NCBI RefSeq assembly: GCF_026151345.1
Contig: NZ_JAMQPR010000001.1
Span: 1,842,231 to 1,906,230 of the forward strand
From: Leptospira paudalimensis
GTDB lineage: Bacteria > Spirochaetota > Leptospiria > Leptospirales > Leptospiraceae
Length of the DNA: 64,000 nt
Direction: 5' to 3'
The notes beneath the pieces are model-generated. The model was given only the letters and a program-made list of their open reading frames with translations, ran no database searches and was not told where the DNA came from. Both the position numbers and the translations under genes were made by a program. Positions within the stretch are counted from its first letter, which is position 1. Each line of letters starts with the position of its first letter. Positions 1 through 8,507 of this stretch are shown here, piece after piece.

Positions 1-315
1 TTCTAGGAACGTGATGATTGATTTTTGGAGTGTTTCGTTTACTCTTTCATCTGCATCTAAAGATAGGATCCAATCATTTTGACAATAGGAAATGGCTTTG
101 TTTTTTTGTTCGACATGGCCCGGAAAGGGAGCTTCAAAAAATCGAACGGTGGGGAACGATGTTGCGATTTCTTTTGTTTTGTCTGTGCTTAATGAATCAA
201 GTACGATGATTTCGTCTGCAAAGGTGATTACGGATCGAATGCAATCACCAATATTTTTTTCTTCATTGAAGGTGATGATTGCCACTGACAATTTTCTTTT
301 TCTCTTGCCATCCAT
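1..315 (-). CDS. Glycosyltransferase family 2, N-terminal part (cut by window edge)
   Basis: This is the first 105 codons of a gene that runs off the left end of the window. The translation begins MDGKRKRKLSVAIITFNEE and shows the GT-A fold signature of family 2 transferases: the SVAIITFNEEKNIGDCIRS start, the DEIIVLDSLSTDKT segment and the metal-binding DADER (DXD-type) motif near residue 87. The VAIITFNEE / DADER pattern is closest to the WaaE/KdtX-like glucosyltransferases of lipopolysaccharide core synthesis (family knowledge). It is divergent from the O-antigen ligase-like gene 30 bp away, which fits a surface-polysaccharide role. The ATG at 313-315 is chosen; a second in-frame start is not apparent upstream. 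Acceptor and donor cannot be told. Confidence 0.85.
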   Translation of the reverse strand, partial: MDGKRKRKLSVAIITFNEEKNIGDCIRSVITFADEIIVLDSLSTDKTKEIATSFPTVRFFEAPFPGHVEQKNKAISYCQNDWILSLDADERVNETLQKSIITFLE

Positions 316-345
316 AGGAGTTAAAACCTATTCTTAGAACCAAAT

Positions 346-2265
346 ATGATTGGGAAAGAAACATTTCATAAAGTTTCCTATGTTTTTCTCTGGCTTTTTT
401 TGGCTTTCTCCCCTTTTTCCATTAGCCTTAGCCAAATCTTCGCGGGGCTATCCCTATTCTTTTTATTCTTACACCAAATCAAAAACAAAGAACTGCCCAA
501 GTTCCCCAATGCACTTCTTTTTTGGATCGGACTCTATGTTAGTTTCTTAATTTTTCCCCTCATCGAATTCCAAGAGATCCATTGGAAAAAAGACATCGTA
601 AAATCTGAATTTGGTGATCTATGGATGGCTTTTTTACTCCTCCACCAAACATCACTTACAAACTTACAGAAAAAAAAATTACAAAAAGCGGTTCTTTTGG
701 GAGCGATTTTCCTGATCCTTTCAGGACTTGTATCTTGTTTTTTCCACTACAGACTTGCTCCCTATGTAATGGATGGTTTTCGTTATATCGAGGGAAAACG
801 ACTTCCTCATTTACTCGCAATTCTACATGGAATTTCAATTTATTTACCAATCGGTTTCCAAAGCACCCATTTAACCTATGGTGGCCTACTTGCTTTATAC
901 CTTCCTTCGGTTTTGGAAAAAACATTTGTTCTCTTCCAAAAGAAAAAAATCCGAATCCATTTGTGGAAAGTTTCTTTGTTGTTTTTTAGTTTCTCTTTGT
1001 TAGGGATTTTACTTCTATTTTTAAACCAAAGCCGGTCAATTTGGATTGGTTTTTTGTTTAGTTCCATCCTTCTGTATCAAAATAAAAAACCATCTTTAAA
1101 AAAAATCCTACCTTGGCTCGTATTTGGAATATTTTTGATTCTGGCAATCTTTATCAGCTTTTATCATACCAATTGGATATTCCAAAGGGCCATTGATGAC
1201 ATCTTCACCAAACGTTCGCTAGAGAATCAAAGGATTTGGATCCATAAGATCAATTTCATTTTGGTTAGAGAAAATTTTCTTTTTGGAATTGGTGCAGGGA
1301 ACTATGGAGAACGATTTATTGATTCTGCCATTCCCATCATCGATCAATTTCCAGAACTCTATTATGATTTGTTCATAACGCCCAAATCACATGCACATTT
1401 TGATTTTTTCCATGACATCCTACTTGGAGGAAGTTTTGCCTTTATTTTCTTTTTGAGTTTTTTGTGGGTGATTTGTAAACAAATCGAATCCACTCAAAAT
1501 CAATTTCTGTTTTCGATCGGAATTTTTGTAGTTCTCTTAGCGGGAAGTTTTCAGTGTTATTTGTTAGATGATGAAGTTTTATTACCTTTTATGGGTTTAT
1601 TATCGATTCTCCCACAATTGAGAAAAAACAAATTTGATTTCCAATCCACAATTAAGGATCAACTTGAGAAAAGTTCTAAAACTTTTTTTCTTAATCGAAA
1701 TTTCATTCCCGTTTCCTTCGGAATGATTTTACTTTGGCTCTTTTCCTCTCTGACTGTCACCTATCTGTGGAGCCAAACGGAAGATAAGGATTTGGTTATT
1801 CACCGAACAAGGACCAAAGATAACTTTCCAAGTCCATTCTCACAAATGTCAATCGGTGCAGAAACTCCAATTCCGTTACCAGGTTCTCCCAAAGAATGGT
1901 ATTTCAAACTTTCAGGCTGTTTGGACAAAGAATTGAATTTTAGAACCGAACCAGTCGTTAGAAAAAAGCCAATCCAAGTGAAAATTCTCTGGGACAAGGA
2001 ATTTGAGAAACACTTACCCAATTCCATTCTTGTTGAAATTCGAAAACGAGAGAGTTTTGACCAAGACAAGGAATATAGAGTTCAAGGAGAGCGCATACTC
2101 AAAACGAGCTCACTTCCAATCACAGGAAATGATCATCTGGTCTCCGTAGATCCAAGTGATATGCTACAGGGAACACCAGAGTTTGTGGATTTTGGGTTTT
2201 GGTATGAGTGGGAGGGAAACGAACCTTATTTGCCGAGGATCCAAATCACAGGGAATTGTGAGTAA
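346..2265 (+). CDS. O-antigen ligase / polymerase family (Wzy_C) membrane protein
   Basis: A 639-residue integral membrane protein with about ten or more hydrophobic segments spread over residues 10-440, followed by a soluble C-terminal domain of roughly 170 residues. The central region carries the Wzy_C/WaaL pattern: a NQSRSIWIG loop after a membrane span (about residue 228) and a large loop with FGIGAGNYGERF and HAHFDFFHDILLGG (about 310-360). These enzymes join O-antigen to lipid A-core, or polymerise repeat units, at the outer face of the inner membrane. The divergent neighbour is a glycosyltransferase. Ligase versus polymerase cannot be decided from sequence; the long C-terminal soluble extension is not part of the usual family core. 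Confidence 0.8.
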   Translation: MIGKETFHKVSYVFLWLFLAFSPFSISLSQIFAGLSLFFLFLHQIKNKELPKFPNALLFWIGLYVSFLIFPLIEFQEIHWKKDIVKSEFGDLWMAFLLLHQTSLTNLQKKKLQKAVLLGAIFLILSGLVSCFFHYRLAPYVMDGFRYIEGKRLPHLLAILHGISIYLPIGFQSTHLTYGGLLALYLPSVLEKTFVLFQKKKIRIHLWKVSLLFFSFSLLGILLLFLNQSRSIWIGFLFSSILLYQNKKPSLKKILPWLVFGIFLILAIFISFYHTNWIFQRAIDDIFTKRSLENQRIWIHKINFILVRENFLFGIGAGNYGERFIDSAIPIIDQFPELYYDLFITPKSHAHFDFFHDILLGGSFAFIFFLSFLWVICKQIESTQNQFLFSIGIFVVLLAGSFQCYLLDDEVLLPFMGLLSILPQLRKNKFDFQSTIKDQLEKSSKTFFLNRNFIPVSFGMILLWLFSSLTVTYLWSQTEDKDLVIHRTRTKDNFPSPFSQMSIGAETPIPLPGSPKEWYFKLSGCLDKELNFRTEPVVRKKPIQVKILWDKEFEKHLPNSILVEIRKRESFDQDKEYRVQGERILKTSSLPITGNDHLVSVDPSDMLQGTPEFVDFGFWYEWEGNEPYLPRIQITGNCE

Positions 2266-2316
2266 ATCATAATTGTCGATAGTTAGGTTGAATTAATTTG
2301 AGGGTATCACTTCAAA

Positions 2317-2378
2317 CTTCGGCCATCCTGGCCTTTCGTTTTCAGCCCGTCCGACTCGCGACTTCGAACATCCTGTCC
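2317..2378. repeat. Imperfect 17-nt direct repeat with small hairpins
   Basis: CTTCGGCCATCCTGGCC (2317-2333) recurs as CTTCGAACATCCTGTCC (2362-2378), with 3 differences in 17. The first copy is a hairpin, GGCCA/TGGCC around TCC. A closely related hairpin sits in the flaB leader (29085-29099). The repeat lies between the O-antigen ligase-like gene and the tRNA terminator. It may be one unit of a dispersed family; its genome-wide copy number is unknown to me. Confidence 0.5.
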
Positions 2379-2384
2379 TAAAGA

Positions 2385-2425
2385 AAAATGGTTCCACGCT
2401 CCCTACGCGGGTTGGCTACCATTTT
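2385..2425 (-). terminator. Rho-independent terminator of the tRNA-Cys/tRNA-Leu operon
   Basis: AAAATGGT (2385-2392) pairs with ACCATTTT (2418-2425), and inside this CCA-CGC can pair with GCG-TGG. Read on the minus strand, the stem is followed by a T-rich run (TTTTTCTTT). It lies 25 nt past the 3' end of tRNA-Leu. Confidence 0.75.
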
Positions 2426-2449
2426 ATTTGCATGTAGTCGTTCGAATCA

Positions 2450-2533
2450 TACCTGGAGCGGGAATCGAACCCGCACGGGATTACTCCCACAGGATTTTAA
2501 GTCCTGTGTGTCTACCAGTTCCACCATCCAGGC
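2450..2533 (-). tRNA. tRNA-Leu (anticodon TAA)
   Basis: The minus strand folds as a class II tRNA of 84 nt with a long variable arm. The acceptor is GCCTGGA pairing with TCCAGGT, the anticodon loop is CTTAAAA (TAA), and the T-loop is GGTTCGATTCC. The discriminator is A, and the CCA end is not encoded. It follows tRNA-Cys by 15 nt in the same direction and presumably shares its transcript. Confidence 0.96.
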
Positions 2534-2548
2534 GTTTGTTGTAAGACT

Positions 2549-2619
<71 letters not shown>

Positions 2620-2634
2620 AATCGTGACTTTGGA

Positions 2635-2663
2635 TAGGCTAAAATAGGAGACCTAGGTGTCAA
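2635..2663 (-). promoter_or_regulatory. Probable sigma-70 promoter of the tRNA-Cys/tRNA-Leu operon
   Basis: On the minus strand a perfect TTGACA (2663-2658) is followed, after 16 bp, by TAGCCT (2641-2636), a partial -10 match. The tRNA-Cys 5' end begins about 17 nt further on. The position is ideal; the weak -10 lowers certainty. Confidence 0.55.
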
Positions 2664-2752
2664 ATGGAAACTGAATTCACTTTTCATCGGATTGTAACAT
2701 TTCTTCCAAAATTCAAATTGCTCCCCCAATTTTTGCGAGGTGCAATGCAAAT

Positions 2753-3178
2753 ATGAAGCTCCAAAGATTTGTTTTTGTAACCATTTTATCATTTTTCCTT
2801 CACCCACTTCTTGCAGACACAGTAAAAGTAAAAGCGACTAAAGAAGTATTAGAAAATGTAAAGACTTCTTCTCCAACTGCTAATTATGTTTTAGTGGAAT
2901 CGCAAGATGGCACCAAACAAGCGTTTAAGAAAAATGCAGTTGAAGTCACAGCACTTCCTGTTGTTTGGGAACAACCAAAGGATGAAGAAAAACCTGGATT
3001 TTTTTCAGGATTATTTGCCTCCAAAGGGAATTCAGAAGAACAAAAATCAGCGGAGCAAAAAGCAGAAGGAAACCAAGAAACATCCAAAGAAGGGAAAGAA
3101 AACGAAAGTATCTTCTCCAAACGTCTTCCTGAGCTCGCAATGGGTGGGATGGCTTTACTTTGGATCCTACTCCCTTAA
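2753..3178 (+). CDS. Small exported/membrane protein of unknown function
   Basis: A 141-residue protein that I do not recognise. It starts with a typical signal peptide (MKLQRFVFVTILSFFLHPLLA, cleavage probably after LLA). About 70 residues of small-domain sequence follow (ADTVKVKATKEVLENVK...), then a low-complexity Glu/Lys/Gln-rich stretch (about 88-120), and finally a hydrophobic C-terminus (LAMGGMALLWILLP) that could anchor it. The topology suggests a periplasmic protein tethered by its tail. GAGGTG lies about 10 nt before the ATG. It stands alone between the tRNA operon and the convergent guaA. Confidence 0.7.
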   Translation: MKLQRFVFVTILSFFLHPLLADTVKVKATKEVLENVKTSSPTANYVLVESQDGTKQAFKKNAVEVTALPVVWEQPKDEEKPGFFSGLFASKGNSEEQKSAEQKAEGNQETSKEGKENESIFSKRLPELAMGGMALLWILLP

Positions 3179-3242
3179 ACGAAAGTAGAAAATTCCTTTC
3201 TGCTAAAACTCAACGTCAAACCAAAATTTTAAGACAAACTTC

Positions 3243-5042
3243 CTATTCCCATTCAATGGTACCTGGAGGTTTGTGGGTAAGATCATACATCACAAGAGAG
3301 ATACTGGGTAGGTTTAACAATTTGTTTGTGATCTGAGACAAAATGTTTCGGTTCATTTGGTAAAAATTGGCAGTCATCGCTTCTGTAGATTCAACAGGTC
3401 GTAAAACCACTCCATAGGAATTTTCACTTAATCCAACAGGAACAAGCACAACTGGCATCTGCCAAATTTCGTTGTGGATCGATTCTTCATAAAGGATTTG
3501 GTTCACAATCGCATCTGCTTCTCGCAAAATATCTGCATGATCTTTGTCTAACGAAAGTTTTGTGTAAAAGAATTCTCTATCAAAATGAGTGATACCTGGG
3601 GCAAATACCACACGATTGATTTCTTTTTTGGTATTGGTGATTTCAACAGACAATTGGTCGAGTTCCTTCCAATCGGAAGTAAAATCATTGAGGACCGCAC
3701 AGTGAGCATAACTCCTTTGGTCTCCCTGAACACCAACAGATAGAATCGGTAAAATTTGAATCTCTGCTTTTGGAAATTTATCCATCCAGGCACCAAAATC
3801 GATTTGGGGCGGATTTGTTTTCGGACTTGCGATCATACGTACCACAAGGCCAGGCCCTGGGAAAGGGTGGCGTTCGATCCATCGTTCTGGTAGGCCAAGT
3901 TTTCTACCTAAATCCCTAACTTCGTCTTTATAAAGGTCCGCAATTGGTTCTACAATTTTTCCCTCGCGGATCAGAGCTTCGATTTGGGGAACACGGTTGT
4001 GGTGGGTTTTGATTTTATGAGAATGTTTGGTTCCGCCAGACTCGATCGTATCTGGGTAGATTGTCCCTTGGCCAAGTAACCAATGTTCGGCATCGAGTCC
4101 AAGAGAGGTTGTCGCCTTACCTTGTGCTTCTAAGAATAAATCTCCAACGATCCTTCGTTTTTTCTCAGGTTCAAATTCGTTTTGTAAGTGTTTGTAAAAA
4201 ACGGCACTTTCATCCCAAATGGTAAGGTCAAAACCCACTTGGTGTAAATTGTCCATCAGATCTTTAACTTCATTTTTCCGCATAAACCCGGTATCAACAA
4301 GGAGTCCCTTAACACGGTCTTTTCCTAGAGCTTTGGCAAGGAGTAAATAGGCAACAGAAGAATCCACTCCCCCAGAAACGAGTAAAAATACATTTTTCCC
4401 AGATGGGACTTTTTTTTGTAAGGTTTGGATTTGTTCTTCTAAGAACTGCGATATACTCCAGGTAGCAGAAACACCGCATAACTCTACAAAGTTTTTGAGT
4501 AAAATTTCCCCTTCTTCTGAATGGGTAACTTCTGGGTGGAATTGGATCCCATACAATTTTTTGGAAGTATGGGAAACAAACGCATAACGGCAGTGATCCG
4601 ATTGTGCGATCACTTGGAAATCATTTGGAAGCCGAATTACCTCATCTCCATGGCTCATCCATACTTTAGTCTTTAACGATAACGATTTTGATAATTCTGA
4701 ATTGGCATTTTCGATCTCTAGAATGGCAGGTCCATATTCTTTCGTGTTGGCGGAAACAACCTCTCCTCCAAGCACACGCATCATAAGTTGATGGCCATAA
4801 CAAATTCCTAAAACTGGAACAGAGGTGTTAAAAAAACCAGAGGGTAATTGGGGTGCACCTGCTTCATACACACTACTGGGTCCGCCAGAAAGAATGATCC
4901 CGGCATAGGATTCGTAAACAGACAAGGGTTCTTCGTTGGAAAGGATTTCTGTATAAGCTCCAAGCCTGCGAATACGGGAAGCAATGAGGTGAGCATACTG
5001 GCCGCCGAAATCGACGACTGCGATTTTTTTATCACTTTTCAT
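3243..5042 (-). CDS. guaA: GMP synthase (glutamine-hydrolysing), long form
   Basis: Converts XMP to GMP with glutamine and ATP, the last step of guanine nucleotide synthesis. The N-terminal class I amidotransferase domain has the nucleophile in GICYGHQ (about Cys81) and the His-Glu pair in FHPEVTH. The ATP-pyrophosphatase domain has the P-loop LVSGGVDSSVA and GQGTIYPDTIES. The protein ends in TIEWE, the conserved family tail. At about 599 residues it is longer than the usual ~520-residue bacterial enzyme; the extra length is in the C-terminal dimerisation region, as in eukaryotic GMP synthases (family knowledge). The ATG at 5040-5042 (MKSDKKIAVVDFGGQ) is preferred over an upstream TTG at 5084 that would abut the divergent queF. 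Confidence 0.97.
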   Translation of the reverse strand: MKSDKKIAVVDFGGQYAHLIASRIRRLGAYTEILSNEEPLSVYESYAGIILSGGPSSVYEAGAPQLPSGFFNTSVPVLGICYGHQLMMRVLGGEVVSANTKEYGPAILEIENANSELSKSLSLKTKVWMSHGDEVIRLPNDFQVIAQSDHCRYAFVSHTSKKLYGIQFHPEVTHSEEGEILLKNFVELCGVSATWSISQFLEEQIQTLQKKVPSGKNVFLLVSGGVDSSVAYLLLAKALGKDRVKGLLVDTGFMRKNEVKDLMDNLHQVGFDLTIWDESAVFYKHLQNEFEPEKKRRIVGDLFLEAQGKATTSLGLDAEHWLLGQGTIYPDTIESGGTKHSHKIKTHHNRVPQIEALIREGKIVEPIADLYKDEVRDLGRKLGLPERWIERHPFPGPGLVVRMIASPKTNPPQIDFGAWMDKFPKAEIQILPILSVGVQGDQRSYAHCAVLNDFTSDWKELDQLSVEITNTKKEINRVVFAPGITHFDREFFYTKLSLDKDHADILREADAIVNQILYEESIHNEIWQMPVVLVPVGLSENSYGVVLRPVESTEAMTANFYQMNRNILSQITNKLLNLPSISLVMYDLTHKPPGTIEWE

Positions 5043-5084
5043 GGGATGGTTCCAAAATATTTTTGTTAATGTCGGGGTAAACAA

Positions 5085-5486
5085 ATGTCGGAAAAAAAAT
5101 CAGAATCTTCTTACGAGGACAAACAGGACCATATCCCGTCTTGGACCACCCCTCCCATTGAGTGGTTTGCCAATGTTTATGCAGGCAGAGAATACAATAT
5201 CGAATTTACGATCCCTGAATTTACGGCCGTTTGCCCAAAAACAGGACTTCCTGATTTTGGAACCATTTTCATCGAATACATCCCCAGAGAAAAATGTGCC
5301 GAACTAAAATCCCTCAAGGAATACATGATGTCCTACCGGAATGTAGGCATTTTTCATGAAAATGTGGTGAATAAAATCTTGGAAGATTTTGTGAAGGCTG
5401 TGGACCCCATTTATGTCAAAGTGATAGGCGATTATAATGTTCGAGGTGGTGTAAAAACCGTCGTAAAACGAGAGTACAAAGCATAA
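5085..5486 (+). CDS. queF: NADPH-dependent 7-cyano-7-deazaguanine reductase (preQ1 synthase)
   Basis: A 133-residue unimodular QueF that reduces preQ0 to preQ1 in queuosine tRNA-modification synthesis. The catalytic cysteine is in FTAVCPKTGLPDFG, and the QueF NADPH-binding motif appears as ELKSLKEYM. The length matches the short B. subtilis-type enzyme. It heads a tight three-gene run in which queF, the SemiSWEET gene and the ferredoxin gene abut or overlap, although no functional link between them is obvious. A GGGG stretch 7 nt upstream can serve as ribosome-binding site. It is divergent from guaA with only 42 bp between start codons, so the promoters must overlap coding sequence. Confidence 0.96.
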   Translation: MSEKKSESSYEDKQDHIPSWTTPPIEWFANVYAGREYNIEFTIPEFTAVCPKTGLPDFGTIFIEYIPREKCAELKSLKEYMMSYRNVGIFHENVVNKILEDFVKAVDPIYVKVIGDYNVRGGVKTVVKREYKA

Positions 5487-5744
5487 ATGGAAAACTTAAT
5501 TGGGTATGTAGCTGCTTTTTTGACTACGGTCTCTTTTTTACCACAAGTGCTTCGTGTTGTCATGACCAAACAAACTAGGGACATTAGCCGGAATATGTAC
5601 ATCATGTTCTTTTTCGGTGTGGTGTTATGGTTTGTTTATGGAATTTTAAAATCAGATTTTCCGATTATCCTCGCAAATGTTGTCACTTTATTTTTTGTAA
5701 CAATCATTCTATACTATAAAATCAATGAAGGGAAAGAAACATGA
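5487..5744 (+). CDS. SemiSWEET sugar transporter
   Basis: An 85-residue protein with three transmembrane helices and the PQ-loop signature (SFLPQVLRV) in helix 1. A Trp (LWFVYG) in helix 2 and an Asn (ILANVVTL) in helix 3 match the substrate-pocket residues of SemiSWEETs, which work as symmetric dimers exchanging sugars down their gradient. The sequence appears almost the same as the L. biflexa SemiSWEET whose crystal structure is published; this is from memory, not from a search. It starts on the base after the queF stop (TAAATGG) and its stop overlaps the ferredoxin start (ATGA), so translation is probably coupled. Confidence 0.93.
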   Translation: MENLIGYVAAFLTTVSFLPQVLRVVMTKQTRDISRNMYIMFFFGVVLWFVYGILKSDFPIILANVVTLFFVTIILYYKINEGKET

Positions 5745-5959
5745 GAAAGGCTTATGTAGACAAGGACAATTGTACTTCCTGTAACCAATGTGCAGATAAT
5801 TTACCTAAGTATTTTATGATGGATGATGATGATTTGTCCCAAACCCATATTGGTGGAGAAACGATCAACGATGCGATGATCCCTGATGAAGACGAAAAAA
5901 AAGTCCAAAAGGAAATGGATGAATGCCCAGGGGAATGTATCCACTGGAAAAAACACTAA
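5741..5959 (+). CDS. Small single-cluster ferredoxin
   Basis: A 72-residue acidic protein with C-x2-C-x2-C (Cys11, 14, 17) and a distal CPGEC near residue 62. This is the pattern of a single [4Fe-4S] (or [3Fe-4S]) ferredoxin of the Fer4_13 type. It would carry electrons at low potential in the cytoplasm. The redox partner is unknown; QueF uses NADPH, so the operon link does not point to it directly. The ATG overlaps the stop of the SemiSWEET gene by 4 nt. Confidence 0.85.
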   Translation: MRKAYVDKDNCTSCNQCADNLPKYFMMDDDDLSQTHIGGETINDAMIPDEDEKKVQKEMDECPGECIHWKKH

Positions 5960-5983
5960 CCAAATCACGTAACCATTTTTAAA

Positions 5984-7459
5984 TTAGGGTTTTGTGGGAA
6001 CACTTGGCCCTTTGGATTTCCTTTCTTTTAAACCTAACATTTCTTTTACGATAAAAAATACATCTTTTACAGAGTGAAACTGGTGTTTTTTTCCCGTTGG
6101 ATCATAGACAAATCCAATGGTTTTCATTTCTGGATTCTCATTCCAATACCCATGTCCATGGATTTTACTAGTTGATGATTGGAACAGATCCCCTTTTCTT
6201 GTCCCACTAAAAAACAAGTTTTGTTTGGTTCGGAGGATTCCCAAAGCACGTGGATGGATTTGTGACCTCATTCTTTGCATGGTACTTTCGCTGATAGGAA
6301 ATGTTTCGCTCTTAGGCAAACTTGCAAAATCCAACCATTCGGCACCTGGACAAGAGTTCGTAATTTCCGTCACAAGATTTGTGATGGTTTCATTTGGAAG
6401 ATTTATATCTGCTCCTGGCAAAAGAATCGAGATTCCACCGGAACTTTTAAACGTCAGAGTGTAGGTGCCAGTTTCCTCATTGATGTATCCTTTTTGTTTT
6501 AAGAGAACATTGGGTGCACAGACTGACTCAGCGGAATGAAACCCATGGTCAGATACAATCACAATACTCGGACCGTTTTTGGTAAAAACACCTACACTTT
6601 CTAAGAAAGTAAAAATGGCTGTGTCAAGTTCTGCCAATCGTGCCAAGGCTCTTTCGGAACCGGGTCCAAAACCATGGTGCATGGTATCCAAATCAGTCGT
6701 ATACACAAACATTAAATGTGGTTTTTTGGATTGGAAAAGCCAAGTAGCTGTTTTTAACTTCACTTCATCTTTTGCTACATCGTTTAACGGAGAACCAACG
6801 GCAACCTCGGCTTCCTTATGTAACCCCGATGTAGAAATTACACGGAGAAGTTTATCATCCTCAGGTATTTTTTTCCTCCAATACTGGGGAAGGTTCCAAT
6901 TGATCTTTGCCCCAACGGTAACAGGCCAGAATACATTCGCAGTTGTTTTTTGATTTTGTTTTGCCAGATCCCAAAGAGTTGGAACTACAATGTCCTCTGC
7001 ATACCACATCCATCCCCCATCATTTTTTTCAAAAGGATCAGACAATGTATTGTTCAAAATTCCATGTTCCCCTGGATCCTTCCCTGTCACCATTGAGGTA
7101 TGCGCGGGATACGTGACAGAAGGATTGACTGTTTCTATTTCCGAAACTCCGTACTTTTGGAAAAGTTCGACTAAATGGGGAAAATAGGAATGGTATTTTG
7201 GATTTGTCAAATAATAAGAAGGAAACCCATCGATTGAAATCACAATCGTTTGGCGAACGGAACGGATTTGTCTGGCATTTGAATCTATTTTCTGATGTTT
7301 TTTCGGCCTTGCATCTAAAGAATTAACTTCACCTATACTGAAAAGTAGAAGAATCAAAAAAACTAAAATCAAACTATTCCTAAACGAATGTCTCAACACG
7401 AACTTCCAAACCAATGAATACAATCCATTGTTGTGATTCAAAAGTTTAGTAATTCGCAT
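5984..7459 (-). CDS. Alkaline phosphatase superfamily protein, nucleotide pyrophosphatase/phosphodiesterase type
   Basis: A 491-residue exported hydrolase. The N-terminus has an extended signal sequence with a hydrophobic core (NSLILVFLILLLFSIG). The type I phosphodiesterase/NPP pattern follows: ISIDGFPSYYL (first metal Asp), NPSVTYPAHTSMVTG (catalytic Thr), TDLDTMHHGFGP and SDHGF (metal Asp and His residues). All metal ligands expected for a two-zinc NPP enzyme seem present. It probably cleaves phosphodiester or pyrophosphate bonds in the periplasm or at the surface; the natural substrate is not evident. It lies 22 nt downstream of fliM in the same direction, perhaps by read-through rather than function. 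Confidence 0.85.
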   Translation of the reverse strand: MRITKLLNHNNGLYSLVWKFVLRHSFRNSLILVFLILLLFSIGEVNSLDARPKKHQKIDSNARQIRSVRQTIVISIDGFPSYYLTNPKYHSYFPHLVELFQKYGVSEIETVNPSVTYPAHTSMVTGKDPGEHGILNNTLSDPFEKNDGGWMWYAEDIVVPTLWDLAKQNQKTTANVFWPVTVGAKINWNLPQYWRKKIPEDDKLLRVISTSGLHKEAEVAVGSPLNDVAKDEVKLKTATWLFQSKKPHLMFVYTTDLDTMHHGFGPGSERALARLAELDTAIFTFLESVGVFTKNGPSIVIVSDHGFHSAESVCAPNVLLKQKGYINEETGTYTLTFKSSGGISILLPGADINLPNETITNLVTEITNSCPGAEWLDFASLPKSETFPISESTMQRMRSQIHPRALGILRTKQNLFFSGTRKGDLFQSSTSKIHGHGYWNENPEMKTIGFVYDPTGKKHQFHSVKDVFFIVKEMLGLKERKSKGPSVPTKP

Positions 7460-7481
7460 GATACGTGTTTAGCGAAAATGA

Positions 7482-8507
7482 TTAATATTCTTGTTCTGAA
7501 CGAGTGGAACCGAGAAGTTCATCTGGAATGTCCTCGATGCTGTCTCCAATTTGGATCGCGAGGCGATTTCCAACTCGTCCGGGAGTTGCTTTGAATTTAC
7601 TCCGATCCCCAACTTTTACCATTAAATCAGTTTTGATAGGTGTGTTTTCGAGTTTGATCACATCACCCACATGTAGGTTCATGAGATCATTTAATGAAAT
7701 GTCAACACTCCCTACTTCCGAAATCAGAGGGATTTTCACTTGGTCGAGTCGCTCTTGGATGACAGCGCGGTTTTCGTCTACTTCCCCTTTACGAATTGAG
7801 GAATACCAGTACTGGGCTGAAAGTTTATTGATGATGGGTTCAATCGTGATATAAGGAATACAAAGGTTTGTCATCCCTTCTACTTCCCCTACTTTTGTTT
7901 CGAGAGTAATTAATACCACCATGTCATTAGGAGGAACTACCTGTGCGAACTGTGGGTTTGTTTCGATGTTTCCAAGCCTTGGGCGTAAGTCAATTACCGT
8001 TGACCAAGACTCTCGTAAGTTTCCAAGGATCCTAACAATAATACCTTCCATAACCGATAACTCGATATCAGAAAGTTCCCGATTGACTTTAGAAGACTCA
8101 CCCTTACCACCAAACAGACGATCAATGATTGTAAAGGAAATCGAAGGGTCAATTTCTAGGATGGCAGACCCTCGGAGTGGATCCATATTGATCACAGCAA
8201 GTGTAGTGGGATTCGGAATGGAACGAATGAATTCTTCGTATGTTAACTGGTCAACCGAAGCTACGTGGACAACAACTAAGGCACGTAACTGTGCAGAAAG
8301 ACCTGTGGTTGCCAAACGGGCAAAGGTCTCATGCATCATCTGTAATGTACGAATCTGGTCTTTTGAAAATTTATCCGGACGTTTGAAGTCGTAAATTTTG
8401 ACTTTTTTTTGTTCCCCAACAGATGAGTATTCATCTTCCGAAACTTCGCCGGAGGAGATGGCATTTAACAGGGCATCAATTTCATCTTGGGAAAGGATTT
8501 CCGTCAT
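7482..8507 (-). CDS. fliM: Flagellar motor switch protein FliM
   Basis: A 341-residue FliM. The N-terminal LSQDEIDALL segment is the CheY-P binding region. The CheC-like middle domain (about 45-230) contains ISTG-like and LDPLRGSAILEID-type motifs (here NMDPLRGSAILEID), and a C-terminal SpoA (surface presentation of antigens) domain (about 255-330) binds FliN. It forms the C-ring with FliN and FliG and sets rotation direction. The start overlaps the stop of the upstream exported-protein gene as ATGA, so the two are translationally coupled. fliN lies about 8 kb away rather than adjacent, an arrangement unlike that of most bacteria. Confidence 0.97.
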   Translation of the reverse strand: MTEILSQDEIDALLNAISSGEVSEDEYSSVGEQKKVKIYDFKRPDKFSKDQIRTLQMMHETFARLATTGLSAQLRALVVVHVASVDQLTYEEFIRSIPNPTTLAVINMDPLRGSAILEIDPSISFTIIDRLFGGKGESSKVNRELSDIELSVMEGIIVRILGNLRESWSTVIDLRPRLGNIETNPQFAQVVPPNDMVVLITLETKVGEVEGMTNLCIPYITIEPIINKLSAQYWYSSIRKGEVDENRAVIQERLDQVKIPLISEVGSVDISLNDLMNLHVGDVIKLENTPIKTDLMVKVGDRSKFKATPGRVGNRLAIQIGDSIEDIPDELLGSTRSEQEY

